Below, piece after piece: positions 1 through 9,000 of a DNA stretch of 11,422 nt. Origin of the DNA: Phoronis ovalis (Eukaryota; Phoronida; Phoronidae); contig JAOXYB010053301.1 of assembly GCA_028565635.1 (NCBI GenBank), positions 1 to 11,422 on the forward strand, given 5' to 3'. The notes under the pieces are model-generated. The model made no database searches. It saw only the letters and a program-made list of their open reading frames with translations, and was not told where the DNA came from. Position 1 is the stretch's first letter, and every line of letters begins with the position of its first letter. The position numbers and the translations under genes are program-made.

Positions 1-5
1 GTTAT

Positions 6-68
6 GTCTGTTCATTGTCCACTGTAAATATATTATATCTGTTCATTGTCCACTGTAAATATATTATT
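6..68. repeat. 31-bp tandem duplication at the window edge
   Basis: Two copies of a unit beginning TCTGTTCATTGTCCACTG start at 7 and 38, essentially identical. The array may continue to the left of the window. Confidence 0.9.
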
Positions 69-591
69 TAATTCATAGACGTTATTGTCTCGTGAAATTT
101 AACCACACCCTCTTCTCACTGTAACGTCAACATTTCTCTCAGTCTATATATATCCCAGCCACAGTAACATCGTGACAATTAGCTATCGATGAAAAAGTTA
201 GCCTCGCTTTATCATACAACTATTTATGCTTTTGAATGTGTTTACACTTTTCACAACAATATTGGAAAATTACTGTTTTCACACGTCACTTAGTTGCCGA
301 TATGTAGAATCAATGTTATCGTGTTTTGAAGCAACAGTGCGTAATACTTTGCATCAAACTAGAAAAAAAATCACGGCAAATTATAATATGTTCAATATGT
401 AAATTTATTTGGTATCATAAAATTGCTTTTTCATGAATCACAAATACTACTACTGCAATCGCGGTTCACGACAATTAAACGACTCTTTCCCACCTGGACA
501 ATAATAACTATTTATAACAGATTGTACACACCCTGTCACAGTTTACGCTCCAAAGAAGATAATTATGAGGAGACGGGGGGGAGGCGGTATC
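69..591. other. Intergenic, nothing assigned
   Basis: AT-rich sequence. An open frame beginning at 423 runs through low-complexity repeat DNA into 707 and does not look like a protein. A TATATATA stretch near 146 could be a promoter, but no gene follows it in the window. Confidence 0.5.
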
Positions 592-847
592 GCGAGCAGC
601 TAGCGTTGGGATGTGTTAAGTCCGAGCAGCTAGCATTGCCTTGGTCTGTTAAGTGCGAGCCGCGAGCATTGTCTTTTAGCGACCATTTTTTTTGCGTTGT
701 TACCTGATTTTGTTAACTATTTTGTTTTGTCGATGTTTTTTTTCTTGGTTGTCGATTTTTTTGGCGACCGTTTTTTTTTGGTTGCTAATTTTTCTTGTTT
801 AGTGCGAGCAGCGAGCATTGCCGATTTTTAAGTGCGAGCATAGTACC
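592..847. repeat. Degenerate GCGAGCAGC repeat cluster split by a T-rich block
   Basis: Five related units of 30-33 bases, of the form GCGAGCAGCNAGCATTG...TTAAGT, start at 592, 622, 655, 804 and 834. Between 677 and 800 lies a T- and G-rich block with several poly-T runs. In it, GCGACC followed by poly-T occurs twice, about 90 bases apart. Confidence 0.75.
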
Positions 848-1339
848 TTGGGGAATACCCCCTTATACCCCCTCTATTATATTGGACGTCTATTCAGAAT
901 GGTTACAGCATACTTATTTATCATGTTTTCATTCTGCAACTACTGTATCTAAGACATGGAGGGGTAGGGGAAAGTATTCAACCTCATTGCACAGATTAAG
1001 TAAAAAATGATAATCTGTTAGCATAAACAAAATTATTGCAACCGTAAAACACGGAAATAAAACATATACGGTTTATCACATTTCATAGACCAAAATAAGA
1101 TCAAATAAAATTCAATGAATTCCACCGCACAAATATAAAATATGACTCTTTCACACCTGTAAATTTGCCCATTTTCCTCTAAATACATGCAAGTACCTGG
1201 GTAGACTGAATGCTCACTAAATGTGAAATTGTGCTCGTGTATGTTTCCCGAGTATGTATAACATTTCGCGTTGCATGAATGATCCTTTCGGGATTCTGTG
1301 ATGTTTATAGAAGTTTCGTTTACTTCTTAAAAATGTAGT
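848..1339. other. Intergenic, nothing assigned
   Basis: Mostly AT-rich, apart from a short C/G-run segment near 850-872. The open frame at 795-1010 starts in the repeat cluster and has no recognisable content. Confidence 0.5.
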
Positions 1340-1382
1340 TGTTGATCTCATATTGTATAAATAATCGAAATTCCGCAATAAC
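1340..1382 (+). repeat. Outer copy of a 43-bp segment of the fold-back element
   Basis: This 43-base stretch matches 1437-1479 inside the left arm at 41 of 43 positions. It also matches the inverse of 2226-2268 in the right arm. It lies outside the element, directly against its left end. Confidence 0.85.
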
Positions 1383-2324
1383 CGTTTTATGACTCCTTAT
1401 GAAAATCATAAGGTGTATTCTACAGCAAAATCCTACTGTTGATCTCATAATGTATAAACAATCGAAATTCCGCAATAACTTTGGGAAAAACATATTTTCT
1501 TCAAGGCACAAAGTGACACCACCTAGTGTAGAATGTGGTATTTTGAATTTTTCAAATGCTCACTTTTTTATGAAAAATGTTTAAAACGTTGGGACGGATA
1601 TCTAGCATTGAACACATATATATTCACTAGATGTCGCCGGAAATCATTAGGAGGGTAGTTAGAAGCTTAAGAGCTTTATGCACAAGGGACAATGTCAAAA
1701 TAATACGAAATATGCAGGATCACTGTATGATGATTATCACATGACATGTAAAACATCGTCAAACATTCCATTGCTTGATCATGAGCTGGGAGTTTCTTTT
1801 CCATAGCGTTTATGTAGTGTAAATATGTTTATGACTATTTTTATTCCTCCTTGTGAAGTTTAAAAATATTATTTATAACTTGTTTGGTATATAATAGGAG
1901 AGTTTGCTTTTCAGTTTTCCTTTGGGAGTGTCCCTTAGTAAAGTTCATGTTACGCAAGTGTCAGACAAAAGATTCTTTACACAGGTGGTGGTACTTCTCA
2001 ATTGATATGCAAATTACCATGAGTGTTGATTTCTCATGTAAAGCGAGTGCGACAACATCTGGCGAGATACTTGTTTTCCAGGTTGATTTTACGTCCAAGT
2101 TTTTAAAACATTTTTCATAAAAAAATGAGCATTTGAAAAATTCAAAATACCACGTTCTACATTAGGTGGTGTCGGTGTTTTCACTTTTATTCAGGTGCCT
2201 TGAAGAAAATTATGTTTTTCCCAAAGTTATTGCGGAATTTCGATTGTTTATACATTATGAGATCAACAGTAGGATTTTGCTGTAGAATACACCTTATGAT
2301 TTTCATAAGGAGTCATAAAACGGT
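1381..2324. mobile_element. 944-bp fold-back (long terminal inverted repeat) element, TA target site
   Basis: The left arm (about 1381-1595) and right arm (about 2092-2324) are reverse complements over about 210 bases, with scattered mismatches and one insertion of about 18 bases in the right arm (near 2178-2200). The outer ends are ACCGTTTTATGACTCC and its complement. TA flanks both ends (1379-1380 and 2325-2326), as expected for Tc1/mariner-type insertion. The central 500 bases carry no transposase. The open frame at 1884-2120 is unrecognised, and those at 1399-1584 and 1320-1511 are arm sequence. It is non-autonomous, mobilised in trans if at all. Confidence 0.82.
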
Positions 2325-2326
2325 TA

Positions 2327-2580
2327 ATTAAATTCCATGCGTTGCACACACAAGTCTAAATAATACCACCATGATATAGCATGAATGTTAAAGTTTCAGA
2401 AAACATGTATTTTGAGTGAAATGTAATGCGGATTTTTCACGCATTTTTATTTAAACAGCAACGAGTAACGAGGGTCTAGCTTAACCTTTAATTACAGTTT
2501 CTCATCAAATCATCAAACTTCAAACAAAGGTTTTTAATATATAAATTTAAATCAGATATATTTAACTACCACTGTACAGT
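2327..2580. other. Intergenic, nothing assigned
   Basis: AT-rich sequence between the fold-back element and the small minus-strand ORF. I saw no repeat or coding signal. Confidence 0.5.
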
Positions 2581-2757
2581 TCAATCAAGGTTATGTAGCA
2601 TTTTCTTCATTCGAGAGCGGAAAGTTGAGACAATCGGTACCTTTCTAGTTAGAGTATTAACTCTCGTCCACCAGGGAATATTCCAAGAAAATGTGAGATT
2701 TGAGCCTAGCTTTACTGCATTAAAAAATATCAGTTTCTCTTCAAAAAATGGTTTCAT
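2581..2757 (-). CDS. Unrecognised 58-residue ORF, possible retroelement tail or orphan last exon
   Basis: Reading right to left from ATG at 2757 to TGA at 2581, the frame is open for 58 codons and has a more protein-like composition than its surroundings. It includes SWNIPWWTR, RKVPIVSTFRSRMKK and MLHNLD at the end. The pattern of WN, then P, then R, then STFxSRxKxxL loosely recalls the C-terminal tail of non-LTR retrotransposon reverse transcriptases, but this is a resemblance from memory and weak. On the same strand, a pyrimidine tract ending in TGCAG (around 2715) would make a good splice acceptor. It could therefore also be a last exon of about 44 residues from a minus-strand gene. No partner exon was identified. 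Confidence 0.3.
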   Translation of the reverse strand: MKPFFEEKLIFFNAVKLGSNLTFSWNIPWWTRVNTLTRKVPIVSTFRSRMKKMLHNLD

Positions 2758-2968
2758 TTATGTAGTTTTCAAATGCCATTTACATCCTTTAAAATTATAA
2801 CGAATTTGGCAAGAAGCGTTCGTCAAGATATTAAATTTTGCTGTATATACAGCTGAACGTTTTTCGTTTTTCAGGTTAATGATACGTTAGCGCCATTACT
2901 GACGCAACAGTAAACTCCGTGCCCATAGTATAAACAGTCAAGCAACATGAGAATCAACGGTATAATAT

Positions 2969-2978
2969 TATATAAAGG
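2969..2978 (+). promoter_or_regulatory. TATA box of the sulfotransferase gene
   Basis: TATATAAAGG is a close match to the consensus TATA box. It would place transcription start about 30 bases downstream, near 3000, giving a 5' UTR of only about 40 bases before the ATG at 3042. No other promoter element is clear, although TGACGCAA upstream (about 2900) resembles a CRE/C-EBP-type site. Confidence 0.55.
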
Positions 2979-3041
2979 AACGCACAAGCAGCAATAGCCA
3001 GGAGGACAGGAGTTATAAAACTTGGCCACTCTCATAAAATC

Positions 3042-3063
3042 ATGAGGACATTACGTATTAACC
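3042..3063 (+). CDS. Exon 1 coding part: start codon and cytosolic tail
   Basis: The exon encodes MRTLRIN plus the first base of an Arg codon, ending at the donor C|GTGAGT. I chose this ATG for three reasons. Its phase (1) matches the next exon, a TATA box lies about 70 bases upstream, and the only upstream in-frame codon of note is a TAA inside that TATA box, with no ATG in between. The basic short tail followed by a hydrophobic segment in exon 2 fits a type II membrane protein. A different 5' exon cannot be excluded without transcripts. Confidence 0.72.
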
Positions 3064-6000
3064 GTGAGTATTATATTTATGAATCATAATTAAAGTTGTA
3101 CTTTTAAGATATTGTCTTTATTTTGTTTGACATACATCTATACATAGGCTATTTAAGCAACAGTATTTTCAGAATCGTGCGTAAAAAGTATAAAATTTTA
3201 AATTAACATTTTAATGACACCATAAAAAAGCACAAGATATATCCTACTGGAAATACAGAGAAATTGAATTCATCTTTTTACTATTATTAAATGAAAATCA
3301 TACAACAGTCAGTAAATCCTCCTATTCCCTGTCCGGAACATTCTAAATCCATTGCCCGGATACAAGGATGAAATAAACTGACAGCAGAAAGAGATTTTCA
3401 AGACTGCCCTTGCTTTGCAACTATGAGCTTGTAATATTAACTAGGCTGCCATCTAGCGAAGTTATGCGGGATAATCTGGTTCCTTCACCGCCACTGGGTA
3501 GCACTGATAGTTTTATAGCAGCCATCAAATGGGAGGCAATCTATATATAGGCAACGTTCTGTTAGTCCATGGTTTCCAAATATGGGAATATGTTTGATGT
3601 TAGGATATGTAAAAACTAAGAGCTTTATACATCTTAGTTTGTTGTCGTATCGATTTAGTGAAAAGTAATTATCTGTTCTGTTTATAGGTGTTCGAAGGTT
3701 ACAGATATTTCTTATTCTTCTTATAAGTTCAGTTTTGTCAATGTTGGCGACTATATCAGTATATCAGAAATGTGGCTCATTGTACACAACGGTGGAAGAA
3801 AGGACTGAAAGTATCTTTTTAGATGCGAGAAAAGCAGGTAGGACATGCAATACGATGGTTAGTAGAAAAAGAAATTATTTGAGAACTACAACGACACAAT
3901 AGCGTAAGGGGTATTCATTAGCGTTAGGAAATAGGATAATGCAATTTTGTATCTCATTAGCAATAATAATAAAGAGAGAAACTTCCCTTCATATTAAGGA
4001 TGTTAAAGGGACACAAAAGCTGACAAGGTTGTTGATTTTTATGTAGCAACAAAACAGATGTAAAGGCATAATAGCATAGAAAGAGTACAGTGTTTTTGCA
4101 ATGGAAATGAAGAGACATACATATTTTTCTTTCACCAACCAGAATATGGAGGTCTATATAAATGACAAGAATAGATTAAATATTTTTAAATTCCAAAACT
4201 GCTTTATATACTAAAGGTCATCTTCATAAACAAAGGAATGTTTTTGCCCAAGGAACCGTTTTTTTTGACATTGCTCATTTTACTCGGTCAATATATCCAA
4301 ATACTGCTTGGACTTGTAGATTAAATCTTTTTATTGTGAATTTGCCTATTTTATCCAATAAAGTCTGTTCCCTCATCTGTTGTGAGTAACGATGTGAATA
4401 ACAAAGGCGTTTTACTCTGAAAATGCTCTCACAACTGATAGCTTATGAATACAGCTAAATTATGTTTATTTCCATCTGGTATAGTTAAAACATGTATGTT
4501 TCCGTATTAATTAGATGTTGCTCCTGCGTATTGCTATATTATTTAATTATACCCGCAATAATTATAAGAAGACCTGAATGTAGTGACTTGTGCTTACATT
4601 CTGCAACAACTAAAAAAACAGAGCACCTTCCATAGAATGCCTTCGTTGGTTCTATTATATTGTTAACTGTCTTGCTTTGTAACTGTGTCCTTTTCAATAA
4701 AACATGTAAGCAAGGTGGAGTACTGGACAAGTCCCAAAATATTTATAAAAAAAAACACTACCAATTGCATGTAGCAATTGGTACTCAATGTTAAACCAAT
4801 GTTCGAAAAAAAACTTTAAACTTGTCAAAACAGAATAGTTGGATTTATTCTAAATTTAGACAAATTTGATCACGTTGTCCCGAATAACTTGAAAAGGTAG
4901 GATTTAACGTGGCATCAGTTGTTATTCTAAATTATACTGTATTTTTTAATATCATTAATATGCACAGTAAATAAGTATTTTAAATGCGACGTCATAAACC
5001 AATGCGAGGTACAGCATCTAACATGGGGACAATTAAATGCCGCATCCCTATGATACCGATGTGTCTCTGACGCGCACTGCAATAACATATCATAAGGTAG
5101 TATATTTCACCGAAATAGAGACTCGAGCATTAAAGACGTCATGTTCTTGATTTCAGTGAGAAATTTTCTCCGCAAATTAAACTTCAATTGAATGATGTAA
5201 TATGTATTATTATATGTATATTATTCTTATTTACTTAAAACTGGATGTATTAATTTAAAATCAAAACAGATGTGTAAAAAATACAAGAAAACTGTACCTT
5301 CTTTTTTAGGTGCGGTGGAGGCAGGTGGGACAATACGTATGATTAGTGAAAATAAAAATTCTTTGCCAATAATGACGCGGGAAACAAACGAGTGTAAGAG
5401 CAAGCCATACGCTTTGGGATGTTGGTTAGACATTCAACATGGAATACCAATGAAAATAGACATAACACATGAAGAAATGACGCCATGGAAATGCATGGAA
5501 CATTGTAAATACAAAATAAAAAAAGCGTATGCTGGTATAAAGGTTCGTTTAAATATTATCTTAGTTTTGTGACTTTTGTGGTTAAAGTAAAACAGATGCA
5601 TAGTATCAGGTAATCAACAGCACTCGAATGTATTATTGAGCACCTAGTGTATTCATTAGTCTAAATATAAGTGTTCCGTATCCTCTCAATTACCGTATGG
5701 GCTTATCTATAGTCATTTTTTGTTTATTGTCTTGAAAAGCAGAAGAACAGTAACCTTTTACTTCTATATAAAGTGTCACGAAACGCTTGACAACAATCAA
5801 ATCACAGCTTACAATAATAGGTATAACAGTGGACTAAGTTGGTAAGGGGTCGATCACACACATGCCGGGCTGACAGAGTTTATCTATAGTCCGCTAAGCA
5901 AAAAGCAAGTTCCCGGAGATACCTATTCAGAATGATTCATAATGATAGAATAGACATGGTAGGCGACGGTGGATCATGCAGAGAGAAAGGCTTTTCTCGG

Positions 6001-9000
6001 TTGGCAAAAGATTAATGACGTAATTATTTCGCTCTTGTTAAATTGAAGGAATATATTAACAAAAATTGACTATGGTTAAGCCCAAACGCTGGTTGAGAAG
6101 GTACGGAATACTAACGGATAGATTTATTGGCTTTGAATAACTGACGGTCTTCTAGTTGACTACAAAATCTGAGAATCACGAACGCGCGCGCATATCACAT
6201 TCTAATACTCAACAAAATTATATTCTTTTTTATCGGTTAATCGAAAGCCAAGGTTTATTTTACAGAACAGGAACCAGTGCTGGTGTGGTGACCAGATAGG
6301 GGACTATCTGAAGTCAGATGGGTGCAATCTACCTTGTCCGGGTGACAATACATTACTGTGTGGGGGTGACGCGAGTTTGAGTGTTTACTTGGCAGGTAAA
6401 AATGTCTACCGCATATACAAAATAATGGAGCAATTTAATAAAAAGTATGCATAGCTATTTTTAAAAGTTTACTAGGTTTGGTTCGCAAACAATCTCTGGT
6501 AGTGTTATTAACAATTAATCTATATTTATCAAGATTTACTGATAACATCATCACTAGACAAGACGCTAATTTAGAATCTTCGTTATCATTTAGATAGCTG
6601 ATGCCATCAGTTTGTTAAAAATATTTTGTAAACAGCCGTCCTTTTTCTGATTATATTATGGTTCAGCAACAAGCATTTGTTTATTTAATAATCACATGAA
6701 TAATTTCAAATCTTTCAAGGTAGTCGCAGCAGTCCAATGTCAGAATGGTGCCAACCCCCTAGAAAAGTAGCTATAATGGCGTATCAGAGGGTAGGATCAT
6801 CGTTTACCGGAGAAATATTTCACCAATATCCAGCTGCTTTTTATACTTATGAATTACTTTGGAACTTGGACAATGTTAATTATAAGTAAGTAACAAGAAA
6901 GAAGTTGTCTGTGGCTACATTTATGACTATTGCGAATAGACGGGCGATATTCCCTTTTTCCTAATTCGGTTGCGTGGGTTTGAACGAAGAAAAGAATTAA
7001 CCCGAGTGCGGATTTGAAAACCCTTATTCCTTACTCGAATAAAAGTCTCGAATAAAGTAAACAGAAACCAGGGGTGGGTTTCTCGAAATTTAAGGTATCT
7101 TAAATCTAAGTTTACGATGCGTTTATGATTAAATTTAGACTAAGTTTAGACTTTACAATAGACTTAAACCGACGCCCGTCGTAAAATAGATTTCAGAAAC
7201 CCACCTCTGGCCTTCATTGCAATCTGATTCAATCCTCTAAAAATGAGCTTTTTCTAAATATTGAAATTTGATGGATATATTAGAAAGATACATTTTACAA
7301 GCATATTTGCCTACAATAATAAGTTTTGTATCCAGGTTAAGCAGCTATGTCTACAATACATAGAAATTATTCAAATACGAAATCCAAAACTTTCTGATAT
7401 TTTGGTTCTGCAATTAAAAAACGTATTTTTTCGCGCAGCTATAACTATCGTATGAATTAAGTTCTAATATAGGGGTCAAGATGACCATCGAGAGGTTTAA
7501 AATATTCTTACATACAAGCTACGAATAATGAGCGAAGTGTGTACGTCTATCATGAGTGTTTCAGCGCGATATAAAAGAAAATCACTCGACTTTTTTAAAG
7601 AAATGTCTGTATAAATACGGACAAGTGCAACTATTGTGTTACCTTTACTTTTCACGTTAATATTTGTGGTAGACTCATACAACTATTGTGTTACCTTTAC
7701 TTTTCACGTTAATGGTTGTGGTAGACTCATACAACTATTGTGTTACCTTTACTTTTCACGTTAATGGTTGTGGTAGACTCATACAACTATTGTGTTACCT
7801 TTACTTTTCACGTTAATGGTTGTGGTAGACTCATACAACTTCCTCGTTACTCGTAGCTTGTCGCGCACTAGGATACCATTCCGAATCGCCGTAATGAAAT
7901 GTTATTAACGTAGGTATTTTCTTTTCCTCTTCCACGTTCCCAATTTCTCCCTCTCACTCTCTCCCTTATCTCTCGCAAATATCTTATAGTTTTTTTTACT
8001 CTCCTATTTGATTGAATTCAAGCGTTGATACTTTTCTTTTATTAGTCAGCACTTTGACTATGTAAGTTAAATGTGACAACTAGTTAGTTCATTATACAAA
8101 CTATAAAATATTTTCCAAAAGGTGGAATACTTTTTTAGTAGTATATGCCACAATTTGTTTCAGTTAATTAATGGGAAATGAATATCTTATTACGCCTGAT
8201 TTTCAGAATTGGAATTGAGTGGCCAGAAAGGTCCGCAAAATTTATTGAGCAACTACTAAACTGTAAACTGGACAGTCCGCTTGTACAGATAGCCATGCTA
8301 TTTCAGGTTAGTATTTTTTCGTCTTCAGTTAACAAACTACACAAAAAGTACACAAACCAGTCTGCAATTTCATAATTAATAAAAAATCGAAATTTAGGAA
8401 CATATTTTCAAATGTTTACTAAATACATTGCTCCATAGTTGCATGTTCAAAAAAACGAAGATAATGGCAAAAAACATTGCGCAAGAGAAGTACCTGTTAA
8501 GAACTGAAGATTATTACGTATACTACTCCCAGCTAATTTTTCGTACAGGCATGATCACCAAAATGTTTTGCTATTCCACTATGTAGACTACCCCCAGAAA
8601 TATGCAACTTAACAACTGACAAAATTCATAGCTTTGCCGTAGCTCAAATAATCCTATAAAATTTCGGTTTATTTTACTTTAAAAAGCTAATATTAGTTTC
8701 AATCTCTTGTACAGTGATTTTCAACATCAAACCTTCTGTTTGTCTGTTAAAAGAATTCAGAATTAGTTAGGTTTTTCTCGCCATTTTCTGGATTACTCGA
8801 TGGTAGCCTTGTTGTTTTCTAAGACGTACACAATGTATTTGTTTTATCAGTTCTCAAATTAGTGAATGACAGCATAGATTAGGCAATCAAAAAGAGGGAA
8901 GAAAAAATATTTTACTGAAGTACTTCTTATCTAGAAAATTAATTTTAAGTCATCCTTCACTTTTTTGCATAGTATATAACGGTGAAATATTTTTACCCGA

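Larger units (their letters stand above)
6886..8206 (+). other. Intron 5, rich in repeats
   Basis: The intron runs from GTAAGT to TTTTCAG, in phase 2. It contains a 143-bp inverted-repeat element (7068-7210), four tandem copies of a 52-bp unit (7628-7835) and a pyrimidine-rich tract (about 7918-7973). Open frames at 7261-7455 (+) and 7497-7682 (-) show no recognisable protein, and the second overlaps the minisatellite. Confidence 0.8.

Noticed and set aside
140-200. TATATATA stretch as the promoter of another gene
   Set aside because: No coding sequence with plausible splicing follows it before the repeat cluster, and AT-rich DNA yields such runs often.
1320-1584. Open frames on both strands at the left arm
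   Set aside because: They are readings of the inverted-repeat arm and its flanking duplicate, not conserved proteins.
1884-2120. 78-codon ORF inside the fold-back element as a transposase
   Set aside because: It has no DDE/D or helix-turn-helix pattern and its end runs into the right inverted arm. It is far too short for a transposase.
4539-4730. 63-codon minus-strand ORF in intron 2
   Set aside because: It has no recognisable motif, no splice partner, and low-complexity surroundings.
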